64,000 bases of DNA from Ephemerocybe angulata (lineage: Eukaryota > Basidiomycota > Agaricomycetes > Agaricales > Psathyrellaceae): contig JAACJK010000006.1 of NCBI GenBank assembly GCA_013368325.1, positions 62,001 to 126,000 of the forward strand, written 5' to 3'. Made by a program: the position numbers and the translations under genes. Every line of letters starts with the position of its first letter. Positions within the stretch are counted from its first letter, which is position 1. Below the pieces are notes generated by a model, which ran no database searches, was not told the DNA's origin, and saw only the letters and a list, made by a program, of their open reading frames with translations. Shown piece by piece: positions 22,201 through 32,259 of this stretch.

Positions 22201-25032
22201 TGTCCTCGAACGGACCAGAATAGGTGATACCCGTCGCGTAGGTGCCGGTAAGGAACTGCTTCGTCCTATCACGGCCCAGATGACCCAACCGTTCATGCCA
22301 ACGATGAGGAGTAGGTGTTTTGGCACTCGCCGCAGTGAGCGCTGTCTCGTCCATCGACAGATCCCGAAGGGCGCGCAGTTCGTCCGCCACTGTGGCATCA
22401 TCTGAAGTTGCCGCCGCAACCACAGACGGCTCATCCAGCGTCGTTTCGTCAGCGGCCCTGGGGGGATATTTAATGGTAGCAGGGATGAAAGAGAGTTTCC
22501 CGAGTCTGCTCGCCTTGACACTCAAGCCCTCCCACGGTGTAAGAGATCCGAAACGAATGTATGTTTCGTCCACAGGTGCCGGCAGGTACTCGATACCAAC
22601 ACCCTTCTCCTGGAGCGTGCCTACCGAGACAAGGCTGCAAGGGGCATCCGGCGAATATAGTGCACGCTTCATCACCAGTACCAGGTCAGACCCATCACTA
22701 GCCGCCCCCGCCAACGAAAGTTTGATAGTGCCCCTCCCTCGCGTCGGTAACGAGCCACAGTTTGCCGTCGTCATGCTATGGGTCGGGACATCTTCAAAGT
22801 CCCAGAAGGCGTTACGATCGTTGATGAGATGGGATGTGCAACCCGAGTCCAGCAGGTACTCGCAACCGGGTGGGAAGAGTTTTGCTTTCTCCTTATCGAC
22901 GAGCATGGCCGTCTCCACGTAGCACTCGAACTCGTTGACATTGCGCTGCGTATCTACGAGAACACCGGCTAAGTTAACATCACGACCGGGTCCATCGGTG
23001 GGCGGTGCATCACCAGCCTCACCAGACGTGGCTCCGACACCAGCGGCAGCCACACCCTGTCGTGAGCCACCCCCAGAACTACCGCCACCCTGACCTCCCT
23101 GTCGCCCTGCCCTCGCCTTCTTCGCCTCCTCCGAGGACAGCTTAAGAGCTTCCTCCTTCTTCCCCTCCATAGCACCCCCACGTTGGAAGCAGAGTCTCGT
23201 CCAGTGGCCTGAGTTGTTGCACGTCTCGCACCACGGCCGGTTACGAGCACCCCCAGAAGACTGGTTCGAAGACGTCTTCCTATTGTTGTTGTTGTTGCTG
23301 TTGTTGGAGCGAATAGAACGAGGATGTTTGGCGAGGTAGTTCGACACCTCGAGCTGCACTTTCTCCAGCGCGACGTGGGGATGATCAGCAGTCTGAGCGT
23401 CGGCGCTCGCACGGAACTCCCGTACGAGGCTGGCAATACCACCGACGTCGGGTAACGCATCCGCCAGGGTGACGTGGACGGACTCGTAAGATACCGACTG
23501 TCCCGCTACCACCATAGCATCATATGCCCTCCTAAACTCCAGGATGTACGCCTCGACTTCGTGGAGACGCTCCGTCGTGAAAGTCTTGGAAGTGGCCTTC
23601 GACCATGCTGACAGGGTAGTCGTGATTTGGCCTGCACCATACGTCCGGTACAGGTAGTTCCAGACGTCGCGGGATGTAGCCTTCGCTTGAGCGCCGTTGG
23701 CCATGGTGACGACCCTCGGAACGGAGGTGGCGATTGAGGGTTCGAGGCGTGAGGTGACGACATAGTGAACCAGGTCATCGTCGAGCCACCACTCCTCGTA
23801 GGTCCATGCGCCAACCGGGTTCGTGGCAGCGTTCGCCGCAGGTGGAGGGTAGGAAGGTTGCTGGGTGACACGCAGGAAAGGGTCTCCGGACCTTGAGACG
23901 TGGGAGAGAAGGCCAAGGGAGGTGACGAGTTCCAGTGCCCAAGCACTCCACACGGCATAGTTCGCCGAGCCCTTCAACGCTTCCGCCTTATCCGTGCTCG
24001 GTTGCTTTCTCTGCGCATGAATCGGGTATCCTACCGGCAGTTGCTGGCCGTAACCGCCTGGGCCCGGTGGTGCAGGATAACCACCCGGGTAGCCAGGGTA
24101 TTGAGGAGCGAAACCAGGTGCAGGCGCCGGGTACATCGGAGCGTAAGGGTTATTGGCAGGTGCGAAGCCAAACTGCTGCTGGACCTGGGGTTGGTAACCC
24201 TGAAATTGGGCATACTGCTGGGGAGGCTGTGGGAGAGGAGGACGCTGTCGCGGAGCAGGCTGCCATGGAGGGGCAGGCTGTCGATGAGTAGGTGGCTGAG
24301 GCTGAGAAGGCACACCCCCATAAGGGGCGCCAGTTGATGACTGCTGGGGCTGGGACCACATCCCGTAGGCTGAGGTCTGATGATGAGGGGAATGGACGTT
24401 GGGTTGGTTATAAACGCCCCTCCAGCCGCCTTGGAAGTACTGCGGCGGAGGAAGACCCCACTGACTAGGGAGAGGGCTCTGCTTTTGGTGAGAAGGCAGA
24501 GCTAAACCTTCGTGCATCATAGCTAGCGAACCTTGAGACTCCTCCTCGTGTACACCACGCGAAGCTCCCTCTTGACCTCCCATGACTTCTCCCTGCACAT
24601 GCCCTGCTTCTAACTCCTCCAGTTTAACGTCAAGTCCATCGTCGGATTGCTGGCCAGCTTCCTCTTGGGCCGGGACATCTTCCAACCTGACTTGCTCGCC
24701 GTGGGCAGGTGCTTCGTCCTCGGAAGCGTAAAAGCTATCGTCTTCCTCGACCTCAAGGCTGCGAAAAGGATTCTCGAATAGGGAAGACGGGGCAGGGTGA
24801 GGGGAGTGAGGAAAGATGGCGCTCCTCGGAGTTGAGGTGGAAGGCTCAAAGGTGACGTGTGAACGTTGATGGACGCGTCCCCTAGGACGACGCGTCACAT
24901 TTGTCCACGGTCGGCCTTCATGACCAGGGCTATGGGAACGAGAGGACGAAGAGTCATCGTCGTCCCCCTCCTCCACCGGTCTCTGTAACACCCAGGGATT
25001 ACTTGAGTTCCGGCCACTGCTTCGCATGGCAT
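19252..25032 (-). pseudogene. Copia gag-pol main body, frameshifted in integrase
   Basis: Encodes, in order, the rest of gag with a zinc knuckle (CETCNNSGHWTRLC), aspartic protease (LLDSGCTSH), integrase zinc and catalytic region (HERLGHLG, LHIDICGPHEV, VRMDGAKEF, then NGKAERYIRTLQ), reverse transcriptase (DISTAFLHADL, YGLKQSAFEFYQFL, HVDDGLV) and RNase H (SDADWATDSTDRKSVSGY, SSTEAELYAL, RSKHIDVRHH). The frame breaks at about 21706-21713, where 7 extra bases (GCTGCAG) sit inside the integrase just before the catalytic-Glu motif; frames on either side overlap in 21692-22521. The stretch before it also holds a second, diverged copy of the GGAF---L---GI segment. The catalytic motif is HVDD instead of YVDD. 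Confidence 0.88.
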
Positions 25033-25109
25033 GTTACGAGTCCGTTTTGGCCCTCACGGGCCAAAAACTCGTAACCACAGCCATGCGAAGCAGTGGGCGG
25101 AACACAAGT
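25001..25109. repeat. Terminal palindrome at the left end of the Helitron-like element
   Basis: Two nested inverted repeats. Inner hairpin 25033-25075: GTTACGAGT and ACTCGTAAC around a TTTTGGCCC/GGGCCAAAA stem with a TCAC loop. Outer arms 25001-25030 and 25080-25109: 30 bases each, three mismatches. The outer left arm is copia gag sequence, the outer right arm belongs to the inserted element, which is unusual. On the element strand this hairpin is at the 3' end, where Helitrons carry one. Confidence 0.8.
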
Positions 25110-25140
25110 CAGAGTATAGCCTTCAAATGGCCTCTAATAT

Positions 25141-28100
25141 TCATTCTGACAAGGTGTAGAGCGCGGCAAGTATGCTAGCTCCTTGGCATAGTTTGAGGTC
25201 ACCAACTGTATTGATACTTCCTTCTAGTACTGCTGAGCCCCCATTAGCCATGCCATCATGAAACCAGATGTCGTGCCCCCTAACTACTCTTGATATGAAA
25301 TGGCTATTTCGAAAGTATATGCAACCTGTGAGGGTGTATTTTGACTCTTCCCTTCCAGCAGTACCATATGCTGGGACCGTAATATCTATATTAAGGTGTA
25401 TGTGTCTGTGATCCTGAAAATTCAGCACTATACATCTACATGTATCTGAAAATATTCGTTGTTTAGTCAGGGGGCTGTTACATGTAGCACACAGCTGTGA
25501 AATCCGGTTGCTTCTCCTTCTTGAGGTCAGCCATTGCTGTATATCCATTCCTATGTCATCACAGGTACATTCTATGCAAGCGTTATACAAATGCTGGCTA
25601 TCAGATATAGGTTGTCGGTTGGCACAGTTGGCACAGGTTAAGGCAATTGCATTCTGTGAAACGTCAGACTGCATCATATACTCTAAAAGACTGACTGAAG
25701 AAGCATATCTACCAAACGCAAATTGTTGGGGCGATATTGTGGCCATTTGTGTTCTCCATTCTTCTCTGACTTGTTCAATTGATAGTGAGCCTGCAGCCTG
25801 TCTGTGAAACCCTAACATAACATTTGTCAGTATCAAATTGTTTGAACGGGTGATATACTGATCCCATTCTGCTGTATTACGATGCCAAGCTTCATATAAA
25901 GGCACCAGAACAGCATCATAGGCGCAGCTGTTATTCTGCCATCTTATTCCTACTACTGGTACAGCCTGAGCTTCTGGTGTAAGGGGTAGCTCTGCATCAC
26001 TCATACATTTTTGCTTGTTCTTCTTGTTAGGAGCTAAAGGATTTTCCGTGTCCCCCGTTTGTAATTGTGCGTGTTTTCTTTTAAGTGCTTGTGTTCCATG
26101 GGCAATCTGTAAGTTGTTACTTGGTAATACCACTGTTGGCTGTATTTTCTTTGCTGTATTTACAATCTTCCAGGTAGAATCAGGCTCTGCCTGTTCTAGC
26201 CAAGGACTTCCGTTACTCCATTGTAAGGCTGGATGTATATCTTTGGGCATATAGCTTTCCCCCTTCCATTTACGGTATGATGCTACAAGATCCTTCCGGT
26301 GCATGCCAAAAACATTGTTTGGAAGTTTACGGTTGTACCTTAAATCTGTTATCTCATCAAGGAGCTCAAGTATTCGAAACTCTTGACGCTGGTATCCAGT
26401 GATCCCACCTCGCACAACACTTGCATCAAAATCTCTCAATATGATTGTACCTTCAGCACTAGTCCCTCTTGATAGAGCTGTGTACATTGACAAATGATTC
26501 TCACATGCTCGCAGATCTACCACGTTGAATTCCCTAGTCTTCCCTTGTGATGCAAAATCTGTCATAGCAAAATTAGGAAGAACTTCTACTTGAGTTCTGT
26601 TTATCAAAACATGAGATCCTCCTGTTAACGTGCACTCCAGCTGAGTGGTGGTCGTTGGTAGAATAGGGACAACATTTAAGGGGAGGTGGTCAAGCTGGAC
26701 GGCCTTTGGGGGTCTGACTAGTTCCACAAAGAGAACATCTAAAACAGGCTGACCCCGTGACCCTTTCCCTTCTTGCCAGCCATGAACTATTGCCTCCTGT
26801 CCATTTGTGACACCTAACTCTGTTGCGCTATTGTTACGAATCAAAATGGGCATACCAATGCATAACGAAAGCTTTCCAGGTATGTGGCCTTTACCCGCAA
26901 GACGTCCTTTGGTTGTAGAGGGCATTTGATTCCAGAGGTCCTGTTGAATCTTTGGCTCAATAGCCTTTAAAAATACTTTCTTCTTAACTCTGGGCCTGTC
27001 AGTACGGTCTGAATCCCTAGCTATTTCATCATCTGAGTAGAAGTGAGTTAATTCCTGCCCAGTCTCTAGTGCAAACCTCTTCGATCCCAGATCGTTCATG
27101 GTATCTTTCAGAACATTTTTGGTCGTAATTACCGATACATTTCTGAAGTTTGTGTCACAGACAGAGGGCTCTCCTGGAATTGTTGATGATATCCGTGATT
27201 TCAGAAAGGTAATATCAGCTGTGTCACAGGCTTTGTAACGCATATTCTGGAGAGCACGTCGGTATCTGTCATTTTTAGTATCTTTCCCAGTTTGCCTCAT
27301 ATTCTGTTTCAGCATTACCACAGTCGTAAAGCTATGCCACACAGACCTTCCTATGGTTTCAATTTGAGTTTTGTAGTCACCTGCTGATCCTGATGACCAT
27401 CCGTAAAGTGAGATCTTTGGTCCACCTACAGCTGGAGCCAGCTGAGCAAAGTCTCCAACCAGAATCACATTCAAACCACCGAAAGCAAGGTCATGAGTGT
27501 TTAGAACTTGACATAAGCGCACACTGATTCGATATAAATCTGCTGCTGATAGCATGGAAACCTCATCAAAGAAAACATAGTCAACTCCAGTTAGTCGTGA
27601 TTTAACCGCCGACGCATTTACATTCTGAGCTTTGTCATTAATTCCAAATGCAGAGTGATAAGTCATTCCACCTAGAAGAGCTGCAGCACTTCCTGTTGGT
27701 GCCACCACAATGAGTCTGTATGATTCGTTTCGTAGAGCAAAAAAGTGCTGAAGCGCATCAAGTACGCGGGACTTTCCCGTCCCCCCCATCCCACCAATGT
27801 ACATGTGAAGTTTCTCTGAATATTGATCTGTTGCATGATTTGCAACAATACGGAATGCCTTCTCTTGCTCGTAATTTAGCTTAAACAATGACACACAGAC
27901 TTTTATGCAATCTTCAGTTTGTTCATTCTCTAATGCTTTATCTCGCTCTAGATATGATTTGTCGGCAATAAAAACCTGACCCTGACCATCCGTCACACCT
28001 GTACAGTCCATAGCATCAGCTGGCTTTGAAGCAGGAAGACCTGCTGACCTGCTGTCAATTACAATCTGCCGCTTTCTCAAAAGCTCGGCCCGCCAATACG

Positions 28101-31100
28101 ATACGGGCAGGCTAGGTGGTGGTGTCCGCCTATGTCTCTCTATCTCAGATTGGTCCAGGGAGATCTCTTGGTCCCATCCTGCATCATGAAGTACAGTTGT
28201 CATTTCTATAATGCTTTTAAGTCTCTTCATCTCGGCTGAAGACATGCTCCCCTTTTCAAAAGCATCAAACGCCATTGTAATACCTTGGTCTGTGAAATTC
28301 CAATCAAGGCCTGTATGGTCAATTTCTTCAGGGTCAGACATGATGCCGTGCAATGTGTCTGATGGCTCAGCAATACCAGCAGACAGTTTCATTTGAGCTC
28401 TGTAGTCATCTCTTGCATCCAAGCATTCATATTTCAGGTTGAGATTTGCTATAATACGTTTGCAGAAAGGAGAAAAATCATGACTATTGAAGCTCGATTC
28501 CCAGCTTTCTTCCAAAGACCGCAAATCTGTCCCTTTTCTCCAAGGTTTAAACAGACTCAAAAGTGTCATATAGTACTCACTGGGCTCACCCACATTTGGC
28601 CTTGGAAGTGGGGGACCAATCAGGTTGGGCACAACCTTATCAACGTTACCAACATTTACTTTGATGGCGTGGGAATCGTGTAAAGGATGAGCATCAAGGA
28701 GAGCATACCAGTTTTTGGGCAATTTTCCTGTTTTGGTCTTGGGTATGGATGCCCTTGTGCACCTCTGAGCAAATTCGTAGACAGATAGTTCGTCTAAATC
28801 AGGTGCCCGAAACATATAGTCCAGAACATGTGAAATCTCCACATACTTTCCATCCTTTTTCATGATCATGACCTTTTCGCCATCGTCACAGGTTATCTCG
28901 GAGGGAAATGCTCTTCTTACTTCAGCTATATACTGCTTCCAATATAATGGTTTGAACACATGGTCTGTGTAGTGATCAGGATTTCCAAGAAGATACAGAG
29001 AGATCATTGGCGCACCAAGTTCCATCTTGGCAGACACAAGGTTGATGATCTTGGTCATCAACTGCCGTGCCTTCTCTTTAGCTTTCAGGTCGCCAGTCAG
29101 CAAGTCAGTATTTTTGGATATAATTGACTGCATTGCCTCAAACATTACGTGGGTTTTCAATCCTGGTTTGGTTATATAGTCGGTGACATATACAATAACC
29201 GCTTTGACCGCAGTACCGGATAGAAGACTTGTTGTGTCTGTGTTGCACTCAAAAATGTAGGTGATGGCTTTAGTTACGAAGTTTATCCAGGCCTCTCCCT
29301 TCTTCATGATGAGAGCACCAGTTGTAGGATCTACCTTTGTCTCTTCATGCAGGGGTCTTGGGAACCTAGCTTTGCACTTTTTGTACTTGTTATCTGTGCA
29401 AGCAGTATACATCATCTTCTTATTTGTAGTACCATCTTTATTCCGATAGCGGTTGCAGTCATGAACATTAGACTTAAGAAGCAAAGAGTCAAAACGTCTC
29501 TTGAAGAAACCCCACCAGGTCTCAGATTCCTTACATGCCTGACATTTACTGACCATATCCTCCATGCAAATCCCCTCTGAGATATCTGCTGTTTCAAATG
29601 TGTTGCAGGGCTTTAAGGACGGCGGTCCTGTGGGTAACACCGTAGTCGGGTTGATATACTCTGGCTTAGTGGCTTGTGCTGCTTCTCTCTCTTCTACCTC
29701 CGCATGTGTCCCTGTTAAAAATTCCCCACAGTGGGTTGACTCCAACCACAGAACAACGGCTTTTTGCCAGTCAAAATCTTCAAGAATGCGTTTTCTCATT
29801 TCCTTTGGGCTTAAACTATTCTGTATCCATATTATCATGTGCAGATGTAATGTCAATCTTCCCTGCTGCTCTACAGTGCCATAGTATGCACTGGTTTTAC
29901 CAAAGATGCCTGACTTACCGCTTCCCTCTCGTAGGACGTCTTTGACAAAGACTTGTACCATATAATGAAAGAAACGAGCAGCTGCAACAGGATTGTTGCA
30001 TATTTTCCTGGCCCTATCATCGTAATTGCCCAGATCAGGGTAAAACTTTGAGCCATCTGAGGCATAGTATAGGCACAATGGGTGCTGTGTATCAGCTGGT
30101 GACAGTGTAAAATACCAAGATGGGCTCCCTCGATAAGCAACAAGGGACCAGACTTCGGCTCTCATATTAACCTTAGCAACTGCAGATCCATCCACCTGAG
30201 CTAGGACATAATCCAGATCGTGTATGACCTTATAACATTGTTTCTCCATTGGAGTCTCTGGGCGAACAACCTCTCCATTTGCCATCCTTGTAGTCAGTGA
30301 TTGCAATACTTGCATATTAAGAGTCAGGAGCCGGTTAGTAACCTCTTTGAATTTGGATCTTTCAGCCATTACTCGACCTTGGCTAGATGAGGTCATCATT
30401 TGCTCGTGGCTAAAAGCAACAAAAGGAAAGTTGGGATCTTTCTGAAATCTTTTATCGTGATACATTAATAGGTGCTCTTTATGAGATCGTGTTCCTATAC
30501 CGTTAACAGAGCCAACACCCCCAAGGCCAAATGGAAACAGACACGGGAACATCTGTGGATACAGCTGTGGATTTCTCCACATGGACACAGGTTCACTACG
30601 ACCTACTACCATAAATCTCCCTTCGTTATTGAGATGTTGAACTGCCCTGGCTCTTAGGACCCTTGAATCAACAGTATCAATATCGGCAGCTGTTACACCG
30701 TGCACAATGAAAAGACATTGACCTTCCTCAGTTCCCTCGTCAAGCTCCATATCAAAAGAACTTGCATTTTCAGCCCCCTTGTTAGATGCTTTTGGCAAAT
30801 ACTCTACGGTGACTGGAGGCATATCCTCAGGGTACCCAGCCAGATTACTATAGGAGATATCTATATCAGCATAGTCTGAGTGATTTAACTTCAGCCACTC
30901 AAGCGCTCTACCAACGTGGTTGCGTCTAACAATAAACGGTGTTCTGGCTAGCATTGGAGGAGTAGGAAGCACAGGGCCTGTGAACATTATTGCAAGGACC
31001 TCCTCAATGTCTTCACGTGGCGGTGGAAGCTGCTTATATATCTTTGGCATTGGAGACTCGAATGCCACAACATTCGCCTTCATTTTCCTCATGCCGGAGG

Positions 31101-32259
31101 ATACCTTTGCCCAGCACAATGAATGTCTTACCTTGGAAACTAAAAGCCGTTCTATGTATCTGAGCTCAGATAGCTCCTTAGGTATTTGACCAAGCCATAG
31201 CCCTCTCGCCAGTGCAAATCTGGGGACTGCACCTTTCCTCAAAGAAGATCTGCAGTTGTTGCAAACCATGTCGCAGGTGTGATCCAAGACTGGGCCGTCG
31301 AACTCTTTGATTGGATCTGACAAGCTTTTCCGCTCCTGTCGAGTAGTGCCCGGAATATTAAGGACTTCTAGCAGGTTTGCAACTGCTGCTAATCGTGATA
31401 GCTCTCGATTTGCTGTGAGACGGCCACACACAGCACAGCCGCTTTCTTCAAAGGCGTCTGGCTGAAATTTCTTGCAGGCCTGCCTTATGATATCACCTTC
31501 CAATTCTCTGCTCAGTGGTGGAGGAGGAAAGGGTGTTAGATCCTCATCGGGTTGTGGGAACCTTAAAGAAGGCTTCGACTGCATCATATCACTATTTTTC
31601 TTGTCCCGATATGTTTTGGAGGCGATTGCGGCAGCCATGTTCTTTCCAGGAACTAGTGTCAGTTCGGTTATGTAGTCTTCACAGGATGTGCACTGGTGCT
31701 TTGCTAATGTGTCCTGCAGAAGTTCTTTTTTCGCTCGTTGAGGCAGGTGTAGTCCGTGTTCTCCCAGTACAAATCTAGCCGTGGCGACTGACAAGAAAAG
31801 CCGTAGAATATTGCAAGGCATTGACGCTAAAACAGTTCCTGGAGAAAGCTCGTGCGTGTCACTTCGGTTGGCTGCCTTCTGGTACGATGCATATTTCAAC
31901 GAATATCCAGCATGGGAGATGGAAGAGTGATTGGAGAGAATGTATCTATCCAGTTCCGCTGTAAACGGTACAAGAATAGCAGCCCCGCCCAAAGGGAAAT
32001 GACCAGCTTGTATAGGCCCACTCTGGGGCAGTAGCGTGCAGTACACAGAGCGACTCTGCGCCAAAATGAGGGGGATTGGTGAACAGCAATGTCCAGCAGT
32101 CCCCATGTCTGCAGAGAGGTTTAGCATCGGCACAATTACGGGAGAAGTGACCCACTTACCGAACTGAGAACCTGCAAAGTGCTTTGGCGAGCATAAATAC
32201 GGGGGGCAGGCCAGTGGATGGATAAGTAACAGCAGCTGGTGCACTACGCGCAAAAACAT
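25141..32259 (-). CDS. Helitron Rep/PIF1-helicase replicase with C-terminal cysteine-peptidase-like domain
   Basis: Uninterrupted frame of 2372 residues. The N-terminal region has Cys clusters (CAVCGRL, CDMVCNNC) and a fungal Helitron-associated segment ending near NPQLYPQMFPCLFPFG. The Rep nuclease part shows the HUH motif HLHMI at about residues 805-809 and two tyrosines, Y1024 and Y1028, in VYVTDYITK, the pair that cuts and joins single-stranded DNA in rolling-circle transposition. The PIF1-type 5'-3' helicase shows Walker A GGMGGTGKS near residue 1488 and Walker B FFDEVSML. After residue 2080 comes an extra domain with NNSCAYDA (Cys about 2112) and SHFISRV---WFHDGM (His about 2320), the Cys/His spacing of a papain-fold or deubiquitinase-like peptidase. 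The open frame suggests recent activity. Short upstream exons to the right cannot be excluded. Confidence 0.9.
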   Translation of the reverse strand: MFLRVVHQLLLLIHPLACPPYLCSPKHFAGSQFGKWVTSPVIVPMLNLSADMGTAGHCCSPIPLILAQSRSVYCTLLPQSGPIQAGHFPLGGAAILVPFTAELDRYILSNHSSISHAGYSLKYASYQKAANRSDTHELSPGTVLASMPCNILRLFLSVATARFVLGEHGLHLPQRAKKELLQDTLAKHQCTSCEDYITELTLVPGKNMAAAIASKTYRDKKNSDMMQSKPSLRFPQPDEDLTPFPPPPLSRELEGDIIRQACKKFQPDAFEESGCAVCGRLTANRELSRLAAVANLLEVLNIPGTTRQERKSLSDPIKEFDGPVLDHTCDMVCNNCRSSLRKGAVPRFALARGLWLGQIPKELSELRYIERLLVSKVRHSLCWAKVSSGMRKMKANVVAFESPMPKIYKQLPPPREDIEEVLAIMFTGPVLPTPPMLARTPFIVRRNHVGRALEWLKLNHSDYADIDISYSNLAGYPEDMPPVTVEYLPKASNKGAENASSFDMELDEGTEEGQCLFIVHGVTAADIDTVDSRVLRARAVQHLNNEGRFMVVGRSEPVSMWRNPQLYPQMFPCLFPFGLGGVGSVNGIGTRSHKEHLLMYHDKRFQKDPNFPFVAFSHEQMMTSSSQGRVMAERSKFKEVTNRLLTLNMQVLQSLTTRMANGEVVRPETPMEKQCYKVIHDLDYVLAQVDGSAVAKVNMRAEVWSLVAYRGSPSWYFTLSPADTQHPLCLYYASDGSKFYPDLGNYDDRARKICNNPVAAARFFHYMVQVFVKDVLREGSGKSGIFGKTSAYYGTVEQQGRLTLHLHMIIWIQNSLSPKEMRKRILEDFDWQKAVVLWLESTHCGEFLTGTHAEVEEREAAQATKPEYINPTTVLPTGPPSLKPCNTFETADISEGICMEDMVSKCQACKESETWWGFFKRRFDSLLLKSNVHDCNRYRNKDGTTNKKMMYTACTDNKYKKCKARFPRPLHEETKVDPTTGALIMKKGEAWINFVTKAITYIFECNTDTTSLLSGTAVKAVIVYVTDYITKPGLKTHVMFEAMQSIISKNTDLLTGDLKAKEKARQLMTKIINLVSAKMELGAPMISLYLLGNPDHYTDHVFKPLYWKQYIAEVRRAFPSEITCDDGEKVMIMKKDGKYVEISHVLDYMFRAPDLDELSVYEFAQRCTRASIPKTKTGKLPKNWYALLDAHPLHDSHAIKVNVGNVDKVVPNLIGPPLPRPNVGEPSEYYMTLLSLFKPWRKGTDLRSLEESWESSFNSHDFSPFCKRIIANLNLKYECLDARDDYRAQMKLSAGIAEPSDTLHGIMSDPEEIDHTGLDWNFTDQGITMAFDAFEKGSMSSAEMKRLKSIIEMTTVLHDAGWDQEISLDQSEIERHRRTPPPSLPVSYWRAELLRKRQIVIDSRSAGLPASKPADAMDCTGVTDGQGQVFIADKSYLERDKALENEQTEDCIKVCVSLFKLNYEQEKAFRIVANHATDQYSEKLHMYIGGMGGTGKSRVLDALQHFFALRNESYRLIVVAPTGSAAALLGGMTYHSAFGINDKAQNVNASAVKSRLTGVDYVFFDEVSMLSAADLYRISVRLCQVLNTHDLAFGGLNVILVGDFAQLAPAVGGPKISLYGWSSGSAGDYKTQIETIGRSVWHSFTTVVMLKQNMRQTGKDTKNDRYRRALQNMRYKACDTADITFLKSRISSTIPGEPSVCDTNFRNVSVITTKNVLKDTMNDLGSKRFALETGQELTHFYSDDEIARDSDRTDRPRVKKKVFLKAIEPKIQQDLWNQMPSTTKGRLAGKGHIPGKLSLCIGMPILIRNNSATELGVTNGQEAIVHGWQEGKGSRGQPVLDVLFVELVRPPKAVQLDHLPLNVVPILPTTTTQLECTLTGGSHVLINRTQVEVLPNFAMTDFASQGKTREFNVVDLRACENHLSMYTALSRGTSAEGTIILRDFDASVVRGGITGYQRQEFRILELLDEITDLRYNRKLPNNVFGMHRKDLVASYRKWKGESYMPKDIHPALQWSNGSPWLEQAEPDSTWKIVNTAKKIQPTVVLPSNNLQIAHGTQALKRKHAQLQTGDTENPLAPNKKNKQKCMSDAELPLTPEAQAVPVVGIRWQNNSCAYDAVLVPLYEAWHRNTAEWDQYITRSNNLILTNVMLGFHRQAAGSLSIEQVREEWRTQMATISPQQFAFGRYASSVSLLEYMMQSDVSQNAIALTCANCANRQPISDSQHLYNACIECTCDDIGMDIQQWLTSRRRSNRISQLCATCNSPLTKQRIFSDTCRCIVLNFQDHRHIHLNIDITVPAYGTAGREESKYTLTGCIYFRNSHFISRVVRGHDIWFHDGMANGGSAVLEGSINTVGDLKLCQGASILAALYTLSE

